Source of the DNA: Leuctra nigra
Taxonomy: Eukaryota > Arthropoda > Insecta > Plecoptera > Leuctridae
Reading direction: 5' to 3'
DNA length: 64,000 nt
NCBI GenBank assembly: GCA_934045905.1
Contig: OW203771.1
Span: 24,746,069-24,810,068, forward strand
The notes below the pieces were generated by a model. That model saw only the letters and a list, made by a program, of their open reading frames with translations. It was not told where the DNA came from and did not search any database. How positions within the stretch are numbered: the first letter of the stretch is position 1; the number at the start of each line of letters is the position of its first letter. The translations under genes were made by a program, and so were the position numbers. Below, piece by piece: positions 12,201 to 21,889 of this stretch.

Positions 12201-15200
12201 AAATATGCATGGCTTGCAGGAAGTGAAGTTAAAAGCGCATTATTTTGCTGGTCGTGTGTATTATTCCCTGCGAGTGGCAAATGCATCGTGTGGAATGGCG
12301 AAGGTTACAAAGATTGGAAGAACTTGCCTCGTTCATTAGCGAGACATGCGGAATCCACTGCGCATAGGCAAGCAGACGTACGATATCGACTGTTGGGACG
12401 ACAGATGATTGATCATGCAATTGACCAGGGGATTCGAATTCAAAATAAGCTTCACAATGCCAGAGTTACTCAGAATCGCCTCGTATTAAAGCGACTTATA
12501 GACATTACTACGCTATTAGCTCGGCAAGAGAAAGCTTTTCGTGGCCGTGATGAAGGTAAAGATTCTGCGAACAAGGGTAACTACCGAGAACAGTATGAAC
12601 ATTTGTGCAAATACGATGAAGTTCTAAGAGCCACTCAAGAGTCCACAGTTTTCACTGGTGAATCAAAAATAACTCAAAACGAACTTATTGAGTCAGTGAC
12701 TCACGTTATACAGGAAGAAATCAGTAAGGAAATTTCAGAAGTTCCGTTTTTCTCTTTGGAAATAGACGAGAGCACCGACATCTCGTGTAAATCACAAGTA
12801 TCCATTATCATAAGATACGTGAAGGAAGGAAAAGCAGTTGAAAGGTTCATGGGATTCTTCGACGTCAGTGCTGGCCGCAACGCAACATGTTTGAATGCAT
12901 TGTTAAAAAAGGAGTTCAGCAAGTTTAACTATAAAGAAAAGCTCGTTGCCCAAACATATGATGGAGCAGCGGTCATGTCGTCGGAGCTAAATGGACTACA
13001 AGCAAAAGTAAAGGAGGTTGCCCCACAGGCCCTATTCGTGCACTGCTATGCACACAAATTAAACTTGGTTCTAAGTAAAGGGGCGAACGTAATTAAAGAT
13101 GTACGCATATTTTTCAGCACACTGGCAGGTTTCTCAACGTTTTTTTCCAAATCAACCAAAAGAACTAACGTTCTTGATAGTGTCCAAAATAGACGACTTC
13201 CCACGAACGCACCAACGCGCTGGAATTACACTTCTCGTGCGGTCTTGACTGTGGCTAGCCACCGCGAGCAGTTGCTCGAAGTCTTCGAAACAATCAGAGA
13301 TTCACCGACTTTCGATGATGAAGCAATCCGTGAATCGGTTGGACTTATTAACGCATTAGAAAACTTCCAATTCATGTTCTTACTGTATACTTACCGCAAG
13401 ATTTTCCATTTTACTGACATTCTGTATGAGATATTACAATCGAAATCAACAGACATTGAATTCTGTCAAAGGCGTATTTTGGCAGCCACTGAATCCATCC
13501 GGCGTCTAAGGTCCGATCGAGAGTTCGATACAGTTTACGCTGAAGTGAGAGAACTGATATCCGACGAGCCCGTGGTGCGACGTGCATGTCGAAACAACAT
13601 CCAGCAAGCAAGTTTCCGTCAAAACATCAGAGCCCTCTACTTCGAAATCCATGATAACATCCTTGGTCAGCTTGAAAAGGTGGCTTTTTTAGCACTTGTT
13701 GACGTATCCAAATTTGACGTATACGGCCAAGAGTTATTACAGAACAATATGGCAGGTACTTCGACGTGATTGCATTAAAATGCGAACTTACGGTTCTGTA
13801 CGGCGACAAGGAACTGTGGGAAAACTGTTCTTCTATTGCAGCATTGCTGCTGTTCTTTGTTAGCAATGAATTAGACCAGTCAATGCCCCAAGTGAAGAGA
13901 CTTCTCGAGCTCGTGCTGACAATTCCAGCTACGTCGGCTAGTACAGAAAGAAGTTTCTCGTGTTTAAAGCGTCATTGCCTTCTTTTTCAATTTTCTTTCA
14001 ATTGATGTTACATGAAGATAATGTATATTTAAATAATTGAAATGGAGTTAAGCAAAAGCGAAATAAGTGACCTAGAGGTGTGGAAGCATTTTACATTCAA
14101 TTAAGTATGATAGCGGTCGACTGCACTCGTTTCTCATTGGTTAATTTTTAACCCCATTTACGAACTTAACTGCAATTCAATTCTCGCCACCCGCAACACC
14201 ATGGGCCAAGAACGGTTGACATCCCTTGCTCAAATCAGTATTGAGAAAAGTCTAGTCACACGCATGGAAAAAACATCACAGTGGTATGACCGGATAACTG
14301 ACTTCTTTGCTGCAATGAAAGATCGCCGTATTGATTTATCCTTCCGCTAATATGGTAAGTTTATTAAACGTAATTATAAATATTTTCTGCCTCCCCACTT
14401 TTCAAACCCACAAACCGCCACTGCAGCCAATCAATTTCTTTCAAATACCGTTTTATCATTTGTTGAGTGTACCAGGGTGCTTAGATGCTATTTTCAAGTT
14501 TCGATGAAAAGCATACTTTTATGTTGATTGAGTGGATCATATTTCAATTCAATATGGATGTATATGTTTTCTGTGCGTTTGGTACGGAATTCCGGTTAGA
14601 GAATTTGTACGTTCCCGTGCTCGATATTTTTTTATTTTGTATTTTATTTTACATTATTATCCCGTAGACTAGTACATACTACCATTATGGGTACCGTCAC
14701 TGAGCGTTTTCCTAGTTATTATTGTTCAGCGAGCGACTCAGGCGCGTCAAAAAGGATCGACACACTCAAGAAATTATAACGCTCTGTATTACCTGAAAAT
14801 AAATACCATTAGAAAAACTTTTTCACAAACATCCAATTTTTCCATATGGCGATAATCGATAGTAAGAGAAATTAAGAAGTAATTTGAAGAATTTCTATGA
14901 AAACATCGACCAAAATGTGTGTTTAAATCGCGTTTAAAATGCACTAAATTATGCAGTGAAATTCAAAAATTTCCAGGGCCTGGGAGGCCTACCCGCGAGA
15001 TGCTCTGGTGCCCTCCCCTTGACATAATCAGATGCTATTTGACACGTTACTACACAAATCCACAGGCGACGCAGCAGGATTGACAATAATTGAAAAAGTG
15101 TCATCAAATATTTAAACATTTACACAAAAAGATGCATTTATATAAAAAATTTAAGGTACAGGCAATTAAGAAAGTAAGGGGGTCCCAAAAAATATCTTGC

Positions 15201-18200
15201 AGGGGGGGGGGACTGAAGTTACGCCACTATCCATATTAACGAAACGGCATTGTTTCTTAGAGATGAAATATTATTTTGTCTAAGTTGAGTGGAATCGTTG
15301 GTTGTTTATAGTCATAAGCCGGGTTCACACAGTAATTAATTGTACAACGGAACGATTTTCCTATCATTAGCCAATCACAAGCAAGGTATTGTTGGTGTCT
15401 ACGATTTTTCTCCGTGGCTAAAAATAAAATTAAAGTAATGTGAACCCACCCACTACTCATTTTTGCTTGGAGCAGCACAGAGATAAGTAAAGTAACATAA
15501 TCTCAAGGACCAATAGAAATAAATTGAGATTTCTATCAGAATTGTCAATACCTGTTATATATTTTTTTAATTTTAATTAATTTTAATTTATTATAAATGA
15601 AATACATTTCAGCATAGCCCCGCTAAACCAACAATGGCTTGTCGGCAGGTTTACTAAATTCAATTACAAATTACAATATAAAATAAAACACTCTCAGATC
15701 ATCAACCCTTGTGACTGTTACACAATTCAAAGTAATATAAAGTAAAGACAAAAATAATAGTATAATTTTAATTACCAAATTTTAATTTTAATTACCTATC
15801 TGTGTAGGTTCAAGTGTAGAAAAAATGCTTTTCGCTCGATTGGAGTGCCGAAATTAATTTTTGCATATATCGAAATTGTTTACAGTGACGTGCCTTCAAT
15901 TTTGTTGGTGGTCATCTTGGAAAATATGGCGGAAAACGTATATTTTACAAATTATTTAATTGTTGGCAGTGGTAGATGAAAGGTTGAAAAATTATGAAAT
16001 AATTCTGAATTCACTAAAACTAACTCAATACGCCGTGAACGAATTTTATTTTTTCATTGTTGGAATTTACTAATCACGTTTCTGTGTTTTTTTGCTCTCA
16101 ATTTATTACGAATCGAGTGGACTTAGACTAATATATGTGGAATTACAATTTGTAGACAATTTCATTGTAAACAATACGCGTTTTTTTATTTAAAAAAAAA
16201 TTAAATTTTTTAACAAAATTGGTTTACGGCGTTTTTTTATTTTAATTTAAATCTCCATTTTTGAGTTCGTTTTAATGAATAATTTCATAATTTTTCAACA
16301 TTTCCTCTACCAACAATTAAATAATTTGTAAAATGCACGTTTTCCGCTCGTTTCCGCCATATTTTCCAAGATGGCCACCAACATAATTGAAGGCACGTCA
16401 GGTCATTTTAAGAAAGATGTAAACAATCGATAATTATTAAAAAAATCAATTTCGGGACTCCAATCGAGCGGAATCTAGTGGAGCGGTCGCTCCACTCAGC
16501 CAAGTCGTACCGTACACTCACAGTCACTCAACATACCGTAAATGCCTATATAAACTGAGGAGCAGACCAACTACTTTTACTGTAAGCAACAACATAGCAT
16601 TTTCGGCCTACTGGATCTCAACAATGGAAAATCTCACATTGTTGTGAAATGTCTTAATTTTGAGCTATGGCCCACCTGACTACATATACATCACGCGACA
16701 ACAACCGGTCATGCCGTTTACGACCTAGAGGGCAGTGAAAATCGTGAAATTACACCGCTTTCTTCTTCTTCTTCTTCTTCTTCTTCTTCTTCTTCTTCAG
16801 ATGATATCAGAAAAGGTCGCTGTCACCGCCACAGCCTAAACGGCTGAACCGATCAACCTGAAATTTTTACCACATATGCACTTTTGGCGTCTGATGATAC
16901 CTTGCCTCTTGTGATTTTTTGTGCCGCCATTTTTAAACCGGAAGTGACGTCATATATGAAAAACGGCTGGACCGATTAGAACGAAATTAGCGCCATTCGA
17001 TTTAGATGGTCATCTTTATGAAGTATCAATAACAAAAAATTATTTTCTTATTTTCTAAACCGGAAGTGACGTCATAAATACGCAATATTTCACTTATTTC
17101 AACAAATTATACTTAAAATACGTACATAATTAACTTACATTGTAATATAGACAATACAATTTATAAATTCAAGGTTGCAGTGTTCTCGACCGCCATTTCT
17201 GAAACCGGAAGTGACGTCATATATCTAAAACGCCTGTACCGATTGCAACTGAACTAGCTCCTGCGTATTCATTCTACTATTTATTTGAAAAATCAATTGG
17301 GAAAAATAAATAAACAAATTAACGGTACCGGAAATGGCGGCAGGAACCACTAAATGAAACCGGAAGTGACGTCATATATTACAAACGGCATGACCGATTT
17401 TACGGAAATATAGGGATTATGAATTCAGATGGTCGTTCATGAAGTATCAACTATAGATAAAACTAGATTGTATTCTTATTACCTATACCGGAAATGACGT
17501 CATAAATATGATGATTGATGAATTACGTCATAAATATGTTAAATGACATTAAATTCACCACTTTATACTTTTAAATAGATATTAGTAAACGTACATTGTG
17601 AATAATTATAAATTCAAGGTTGCAGTGTTCTCGGCCGCCATTTTTAAAACCGGAAGTGACGTCATGTATCAAAAACGGCTGTACCTACTGATTGCAACCA
17701 AATTTGGGAAATGTGTAGGTCTAATAATTATGAATTAAAGACGACATTATTTTCGGCCGCCATTGTTAAAACCGGAAGCGACGTCATATATCGAAAACGG
17801 CTGTACCGATTGGAACTAAATTGAACTAAATTTCAATAAGTTCATACGTTCTTAACTGATTGAGATGAAATTTTGTAAAATAAGATACATTGTTGGTCTT
17901 AATGATCATGCAAAATATGAGTTTGATCAGAACTATCGAATACCGTTTTAATTTTTCAGCCTATCAGAGGATATTTATTTAAATTTTAACCAATCAATGG
18001 ATTTCAAAAAAAATTAAGGTCAGCAAACAGAAAAGGTTGTATCTACAAGTGTGCAAAATTTCAGATCGATTGGTGAAACGGTGCGACTTCCATTGCTCCA
18101 GATAGCAGCCAAAAATATAAACAAAAATAAAATACAAAAAAACAAAATACAGAGCTCCGTGTCAAAAGAGTCAAAAGGAGACGCTCGCTTCGCTCGCTCA

Positions 18201-19303
18201 ATTAATTGAATCGATTAAGTCTGTGATCAACTTCCGAATTAACTTCTAGGAAAACGCTCTGAGTAACGCGTTGATGAGCGAGCACGGATATCGCGCAACA
18301 CCTCGAACCGAAATTCTGTTTATCAAAAATGTCCTTGAAAGCCAATAATTCTTGAATTTCGTCACAGACTTGTATGAAAATATCCAACAATTCCTAAAAT
18401 ATTGGTCCCAATAACCACGCAAAGTTTTAAGTTGGTCGATTGAACCTTTATGATTGAACGATCCCAATTGTTAATTGCCAAAAATCACAGGATTTCGTTC
18501 AAAATTTTATTAAACGGTCATATCAGTTTCATAATATACGCTTGAAAGTTTCTGCTCTAACAACCTTGAAGTGAAGATTCGAAGATGCCGTGAAATATGA
18601 AATTCGAGAAATATGATAGCCGCAACACGCAAAATATCCGTAAACTGTCAATAACTTTTGAATTTAAACACAGTTTAGTCTGAAAATTGTCAAAAATACA
18701 GATAATGTTGGACCCGATGACCATGCAAATTTTCAAGTTGATCGGTCAAACGGTTCTGGTTTAAATTTCAAAAAGCACATTAAATATTTTTTTAAATTTT
18801 AACCAATGGGAGGATTTGGCTGAAAATTTGTAAAATAAGAGACAATGTTGGTGTTAATGACCATGCAAAATATAAGGTCGATCACATTCCATTTTCATTT
18901 TTCAGCCTATCAGGAGATGTTTATTTAAATTTCAACCAATCAATGGATTTCAAAATAAATTAAGGTCAGCAAACAGAAAAGGTTGTCTCTACATGTGTGC
19001 AAAATTTCAGATCGATCGGTGAAACGGTGCGACTTCCATTGCTCCAGGTAGCAGCCAAAAAAAAACAAAAAAAACAGAGGTCCGTGTCAAAAGAGCCAAA
19101 AGGAGACGCTCGCTCCACTCGCTCAAAAATGTGACAATTTTTACCACTTTTATCTTGGAGAATTTTCAACACGCACCTGAATATCCTAGAATCTTCTCAT
19201 TCAGATCAAAGCAACTCTCGTCTTCTGCAACTGAATTAAGATCCTTGAGATATTGAAGAATCCTCCCCCAGAACCGAACCAATGACTGCAGGTTCAGCGA
19301 CAT
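3233..19303 (-). CDS. Odorant receptor (7tm_6 family), seven exons
   Basis: Seven exons (19303-19177, 8801-8366, 7568-7257, 7112-7013, 6884-6780, 3499-3346, 3294-3233) have GT donors and AG acceptors and join with matching phases (1, 2, 2, 0, 0, 1) into 432 codons including the stop, a usual insect OR length. Several hydrophobic segments are visible; exon 5 carries the family-like LLVCSFSNQITEE and exon 6 DAIFGSDWLEAS and QPIVIRAGGF. By family knowledge such proteins pair with Orco as ligand-gated channels in olfactory neuron membranes. Oddities: a 10.4-kb first intron packed with transposons, an exon 6 amplified in tandem, and a last exon (VESRMSEKV...) lacking the usual 'SYSYFTLL' ending, so the C-terminus may be altered or a small exon missed. 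The gene may be active or recently damaged. Confidence 0.85.
3346..3499 (-). CDS. Odorant receptor exon 6 (intact copy)
   Basis: The acceptor is TGTTACAG^AGC. The exon reads SSLVKDAIFGSDWLEASASF, then a Lys/Met-rich helix and RANQPIVIRAGGFVPMAEETFF, the usual OR C-terminal block, and ends CTTTG^GTGTAAG. This is the only copy of the tandem array that continues past MMS into the conserved block, so it is the copy a full-length transcript must use. Confidence 0.85.
4030..4779. mobile_element. Non-autonomous hAT element B
   Basis: The ends are CATAGGCGTGCGCA and its complement, flanked by the 8-bp duplication GTCCCTTA (4022-4029 and 4780-4787). Removing the element and one duplication restores the 108-bp spacing of the exon array exactly. 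The interior has GCCCCGCAGGG motifs near 4163 and 4635 and G-runs; no coding. Confidence 0.9.
4990..5712. mobile_element. Non-autonomous hAT element C
   Basis: The ends are CAGGGACGACGCTAGG and, from the right, CAGGGACGACGCTAAGG, flanked by CAGTCGAA at 4982-4989 and 5713-5720. It sits in another unit of the odorant receptor exon array. The interior has long G and C runs and a pyrimidine-rich core; small frames in it look spurious. Confidence 0.9.
6112..6692 (+). mobile_element. Helitron-like element, diverged copy
   Basis: It starts TTGAGGCGAGCGACTCC after A and ends CTTTTTCCTAG before T, so both ends and the A^T target are kept although the body is short and diverged. It lies in intron 5 of the odorant receptor, between exon 5 and the exon 6 array. 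Confidence 0.6.
6780..6884 (-). CDS. Odorant receptor exon 5
   Basis: The acceptor is TTATACAG^ATG and the donor GAAGAG^GTGAGA; the exon is exactly 35 codons, phase 0 at both ends. It encodes MPSGEPKAVPFVSILIGVLL then ELLLVCSFSNQITEE, the sixth membrane segment and the conserved 'N.I.EES' junction, completed by SS of exon 6. Confidence 0.85.
7013..7112 (-). CDS. Odorant receptor exon 4
   Basis: The acceptor is TTTCTAG^T and the donor CTCTG^GTATGC. The leftover AG plus T gives Ser, then YVAELEKQLQIIWMNQLVC and a hydrophobic stretch (NITVSGLIFLYVTL), matching the region before OR membrane segments 5-6. The exon is too short to appear as a long reading frame and is supported by phase and family pattern. 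Confidence 0.8.
7257..7568 (-). CDS. Odorant receptor exon 3
   Basis: The acceptor is GATTGCAG^A and the donor GATCAG^GTAATT. The text includes FLWPYNETVPPYLEISLIW, as in the long second extracellular loop, a membrane segment (VLALFLMIYVDLLIFALL) and the loop ending IIKECVNHHVRLI, a position where many ORs have a 'CV.HH..I' pattern. Confidence 0.85.
7928..7985. mobile_element. Short MITE-like inverted repeat
   Basis: AAACGGTATTCGAAAGAA and TTCGTTCAAATACCGTTT form a hairpin around ATTGATTGGCTG. The same arms occur in the MITE at 11031-14469, so this is probably a small relative in intron 2. Confidence 0.45.
8079..8340. repeat. Small inverted repeat beside exon 2
   Basis: ATGAAGGGTACATGGAAAG at 8079 (+) and ATGAAGGGAACAGGGAAAG read on the minus strand near 8330 are diverged inverted copies flanking the end of exon 2. 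They lie in intron 2 and have no visible role. Confidence 0.4.
8366..8801 (-). CDS. Odorant receptor exon 2
   Basis: The acceptor is TTGCAG^GA and the donor TTTCAG^GTATAT. It encodes about 145 residues with the first membrane segments (FSFVYFTSVSFYSL, LELFILILFSS, FITLSHIVTVIYNIIALPYL) and the loop motif LWRNEGYRKLVDEMEEI, which resembles the intracellular loop of hemipteran and other insect ORs. The leftover AG joins the first A of exon 3 to give Arg. Confidence 0.85.
9187..9480 (+). mobile_element. hAT-like fragment, one end only
   Basis: It begins CAGTGGCGTGCCGTGAC, a typical hAT end, and contains GGGGGGTCTGGGGGGCTTG and TAGCCCCGCAGGGAATTTTT as in the complete hAT elements here. I found no matching right end, so it is probably truncated. 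Confidence 0.4.
9481..10847. other. Intron 1 sequence without recognisable gene
   Basis: AT-rich sequence with a pure G run at about 10508-10532. Small frames such as 9551-9814 show no domain or splice context. Confidence 0.4.
12006..14350 (+). pseudogene. hAT-family transposase (TTF-type zinc finger, DUF4371, dimerisation domain), broken
   Basis: The main frame runs from ATG 12006 to TGA 13769, 587 codons. In order it shows a TTF-type zinc finger (FCWSCVLF ... SLARHAESTAH, residues ~80-120), the hAT catalytic core with LEIDESTDIS (first Asp, ~250), AQTYDGAAVMSS (second Asp) and HCYAHKLNLVLSKG (~345). Near 13758 the frame shifts by one; the next frame carries YFDVIALKCELTV and the dimerisation motif TSASTERSFSCLKR with the expected Glu. 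After codon AAGCG at about 13976 some 215 bp of unrelated sequence intervenes, then RNTMGQERLTSLAQ and the last 49 residues to TAA 14350. The insert lacks splice consensus, so I call gene damage, not an intron. Confidence 0.9.
13978..14190. other. Insert inside the transposase C-terminus
   Basis: About 215 bp of AT-rich sequence separates SCLKR from RNTMGQERL, which are adjacent in related proteins. There is no good GT donor or AG acceptor and no obvious inverted repeats, so its origin is unknown. Confidence 0.5.
14716..15832. other. Intron 1 sequence without recognisable gene
   Basis: AT-rich sequence with a G run at 15200-15210 and the hAT-like string TTACGCCACTA at 15231. No paired end or coding region seen. 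Confidence 0.35.
15833..16470. mobile_element. Foldback MITE
   Basis: The arms begin CGCTCGATTGGAGTGCCGAA and, from the right, CGCTCGATTGGAGTCCCGAA, and remain complementary over roughly 200 bp, including GACGTGCCTTCAATT, CCAAGATGGCCACC and CAACAATTAAATAATTTG. The ~230-bp centre is AT-rich. The whole can fold into a long hairpin. Confidence 0.7.
16474..17830 (+). repeat. ETS/CRE array element, copy 1 (right end lost)
   Basis: It opens with the near-palindrome GTGGAGCGGTCGCTCCAC (16479-16496), then a conserved lead-in, a TTC microsatellite (16759-16798) and the tandem array. The motif CCGGAAGTGACGTCA or a one-base variant occurs near 16940, 17058, 17207, 17362, 17490, 17653 and 17772, often preceded by GCCGCCAT. 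The element breaks off at ~17830 into a Helitron-like copy. Confidence 0.75.
17833..18201 (-). mobile_element. Helitron-like element, 3'-truncated
   Basis: On the minus strand it begins TTGAGCGAGCGAAGCGAGCG at 18201, followed by TCTCCTTTTGACTCTTTTGA and the conserved GAAACGGTGCG-type body. It is cut off at the array element around 17833. Confidence 0.6.
18246..19126 (-). mobile_element. Helitron-like element, complete copy
   Basis: The 5' end TTGAGCGAGTGGAGCGAGCG is at 19126 and the 3' end ACGCGTTACTCAGAGCG...CCTAG at 18246. At 881 bp it is one of the size-typical copies. It lies just inside intron 1 of the odorant receptor, 51 bp from exon 1. The base after CTAG is A here, unlike other copies. 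Confidence 0.65.
19177..19303 (-). CDS. Odorant receptor exon 1 (start exon)
   Basis: The ATG at 19303 opens 42 codons (MSLNLQSLVRFWGRILQYL...) and the exon ends TTCAG^GTGCGTG. The phase-1 G left over plus GA of exon 2 makes Gly, giving GYSG-IWHMNDEK across the junction, a natural OR N-terminus before the first membrane segment. This phase and sequence fit across 10.4 kb is the main reason for assigning the exon to this gene. Confidence 0.75.
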
Positions 19304-19500
19304 TCTTGTACGTTCCTCTACAACCAACAACTTGTGTGAACTGACATTACATGCGTTGGACTCGCTACTGTGTTGTTCTAAATCATATATTATTTCATAA
19401 CGTTATTCTAGTAGCTATAAGTCAATATATTGATTTGTCAAGCAAGTCTTGAACTACACTATATAAGGTAAGGAAGAGACGTGCTTTGTGAAAACTATCC

Positions 19501-19572
19501 GACCGAACCGGGGCTCGAACCCGGGACCTCTCACTTGCCGGGCGTGAGCTCTACCAACTGAGCTACCCGGCC
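19501..19572 (-). repeat. tRNA-Ala-like SINE head or tRNA pseudogene
   Basis: Read on the minus strand it has a wobble-rich 7-bp acceptor stem, the D arm with box A TAGCTCAGTTGGTAGAGC, an anticodon loop reading GGC (Ala), and the T arm with box B GGTTCGAGCCC. The anticodon stem has an A-A mismatch. Anticodon GGC is not normally used for Ala in eukaryotes, and a second copy with flanking duplications exists at 50823, so I favour a tRNA-derived mobile repeat over a working tRNA. Confidence 0.6.
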
Positions 19573-19617
19573 GGTCGGACGGACATTAGACACAACCGAT
19601 AGGGGTAAACAACTTAA

Positions 19618-19990
19618 CTAGGAAAACGCTCTGAGTAACGCGTTGATGAGCGAGCAACCTATCAAAAATGTCCTTTAAAAGCCAATAATTCTTGAATTTC
19701 GTCACAGGCTTGTATGAAAATCTCCAACAATTCCTAAAATATTGGTCCCAATAACCATGCAAAGTTTTAAGTTGATCGATCATTGAACCTTTATGATTGA
19801 ACGGTTCCTTGTTAATTTTCAAAAATCACAGGATCTCGTTAAAAAAATATACCTGGGACCACTCATATGATATAAGTGTGTGAACACAATATTAGATCGA
19901 TCTGTTGAACGGTCATATCAGTTTCATATATGTTTGAAAGTTTCTGCTCTGACTACCTTGGACTGAAGATTTGAAGATGCCGTGAAATAG
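19618..19990 (-). mobile_element. Helitron-like element, 5'-truncated
   Basis: The 3' end CGCGTTACTCAGAGCG...CCTAG reads leftward to 19618, followed by T in its own direction. The body matches 55490-55870 and stops near 19990, where the tandem repeat block begins. Confidence 0.55.
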
Positions 19991-20004
19991 TACAGTCAGT
20001 TAGG

Positions 20005-21125
20005 TGAAAAATTAGGGGTTTGATGATAAACCTGTAAACATTTCAGCATATACTCAGAAAAACTAGCTAATCAACATAGGCTACGGTGCATTTCAATTTT
20101 TTCATATTTGGGGGGGTAGGGGGGGGGTCAAAATTTTATTTTCAATATTAAAATAAAAATTGCGGAGTTGGTGATAGCAACTCAAAACTTTCACAAAATC
20201 CTCATTAAACTTATCTTATAATAATGTGCCTTTGTGCATGAAAATATTCTCATTATTTTGGGGGGGGAGGGGGGGTAGACGATATTTTTAATTGTTGGCA
20301 TAAACACTAGGGGTTTGATGATAAATTTGTAAAAATGTCACCATATACTCAGCAAATGTAGCTTATCAACATAGGCTACGGTGCATATCAAATTTTTTCA
20401 TATTTGGGGGGGTAAGGGGGGTCAAATTTTTATTATCAATTTTATAATAAAAATGGCGGAGTTGGTGATAGAAACTCAAAACTTTTACAAAATCCTCATT
20501 AAACTCATTTTATAATAATAGGCTATTGTTCATGAAATTTTTTCCAATATTTTTGGGGGGTTGGGGGGTAGACGATATTTTTAATTGTTGGCATACAAAT
20601 TAGGGGTTTAATGATAAACCCAATTTTTTTTTCTAATTTGGGGGGTAGGGGTGGTTTAATTTTGATTTTCAATATTATAATAAAAATGGCGGAGTTAATG
20701 ATAGAAATCTATAACGTTTACAAAATACTCTATATACTCATCTTATAATAATGGGTCATTTTGAATGAAAATGTTTTCAATAATTTGGTGGGGAGGGGGG
20801 GTAGACGATACTTTTAATTGTTGGTATAAACATTAGGGGTTTGAAGATAAACCTCTAAAAATTTCACCATATACTCAGAAAAACTAGCTTACCAACATAG
20901 GCTACGGTGCATATCAAATTTTTACATATTTGGGGGGGTAGGGGGGGGAGGTAAATGTTTAATTTTTAATATTAGAATAAAAATGGCGGAGTAAGTGAAA
21001 GAAACTCAAAACTATCACAGGATACTCTTTATACTCATCTAATAATGATAGGGCTTTCAGCATGAAAATAAATTCAATATTTTGGGTGGGGAGGGGGGTA
21101 GACGATATTTTTAATTGTTGTCTAA
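20005..21125. repeat. Tandem repeat, four ~290-bp units with G-runs
   Basis: Units begin (T/C)TAGGGGTTTGATGATAAA at about 20013, 20309, 20601 and 20833; the third is short. Each carries CATAGGCTACGGTGCAT, a G-rich tract such as GGGGGGGTAGGGGGGG and AATAAAAATGGCGGAGT. The closely spaced G-runs could form G-quadruplexes. No coding. Confidence 0.75.
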
Positions 21126-21289
21126 ACACCCCAGCAAACACAGCACTGCACGCTTTGTACATTAATTGTGCCTTCCCGACGCATCATGTGCAAGGAAAGT
21201 GTTGGGCGTTGTACGGTTGATACAAGAAAGATATCTGTTCGTCTACACACATAAATTGTACCTTCAGAGAGTGTACCTTTTGTATGCTG

Positions 21290-21830
21290 GGCCTGTACCC
21301 GCGTACAACACTGCAATTTATTTGCACGCGCGACAATACCGGGCTAGTGTATACCGACGTGTATGTTTCTTGCATACCAAAAGCTGCACGCGCAACAATA
21401 CCGGGCCAGTGTCTACCGACGTGTATATTTCTTGCATACCAAATGCTGCACGCGCAACAATACCGGGCCAGTGTCTACCGATGTGTATGTTTCTTGCATA
21501 CCAAAAGCTGCACGCGCAACAATACCGGGCCAGTGTCTACCGACGTGTATGTTTCTTGCATACCAGAAGCTGCACGCGCAACAATACCGGGCCAGTGTCT
21601 ACCGACGTGCATGTTTCTTGTATACCGAAAAACTACACGCGCAACGACACCGGGCCAGTGTCTACCGACGTGCATGTTTCTTGTATACAGAAATACTGCA
21701 AGCATAACAATGCCAGGCCAGTGTTGACCGACGTGCATGTTTCTTGTATACACACAAGGAGTGCACTCAACAATGCTGGGCTGGTATCAACAGGAGTGCA
21801 TGTTTCTTGCGTTGCGAAACAACTCTATCA
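21290..21830. repeat. 62-bp minisatellite
   Basis: TACCGGGCCAGTGTCTACCG recurs at 21337, 21399, 21461, 21523 and 21585, then more diverged at 21648 and 21711 and beyond: a period of 62-63 bp and about eight units. Degenerate related text extends back to ~21130. Because 62 is not divisible by three, all frames look alike and open, which explains the long but meaningless frames here. Confidence 0.85.
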
Positions 21831-21889
21831 GAAACGTGCAAAACCATTGCGTTCCACTTTCTTGCCTAGCCAATCTGTATAGTCACGCT

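Larger units (their letters stand above)
11202..14423 (+). mobile_element. hAT transposon with transposase gene
   Basis: The 15-bp perfect terminal inverted repeat CAGTGGCGGTTTGTG stands at 11202-11216 and, inverted, at 14409-14423. The 8-bp duplication CAGCCAAT flanks it (11194-11201 and 14424-14431). The 3222-bp element encodes a zinc-finger hAT transposase on the plus strand. Ends and duplication are intact although the gene is broken, so insertion is fairly recent; mobility would need transposase from elsewhere. Confidence 0.92.
11031..14469. mobile_element. TA-flanked MITE split by a hAT transposon
   Basis: The long arms begin CACCCAACAAATCATAAAAC on the left and CACTCAACAAATGATAAAAC read inward from the right, and stay alike through GGTATTTGAA to ATT(A/G)GCTG, about 45 bp. 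TA stands on both sides (11029-11030, 14470-14471), as expected for Tc1/mariner-type insertion. Other copies in the window read straight through this site (TTTACCAGGGTGC at 52150), which confirms an insertion. The element itself is only about 210 bp without the hAT. Confidence 0.75.
10848..14715 (+). mobile_element. Helitron-like element, 5'-truncated, carrying nested insertions
   Basis: The left part (from CAGATCAAACTCACATTTTG) and the right part (ATGCTATTTTCAAGTTTC ... GAGCGTTTTCCTAG) match the other Helitron-like copies, for example 22530-23077 and 51960-52290. They are interrupted between GGTA and ACCAGGGTGC by the MITE at 11031-14469. The 5' end is missing. Confidence 0.6.

Noticed and set aside
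13976..14200. Possible intron in the transposase gene
   Set aside because: No convincing GT donor after SCLKR and no AG acceptor before RNTMG; better explained as an insertion.
21166..21882. 238-codon open frame on the plus strand with repeated Cys-rich text
   Set aside because: It is the 62-bp minisatellite read in one frame; the period shifts frame each unit and all three frames look alike.
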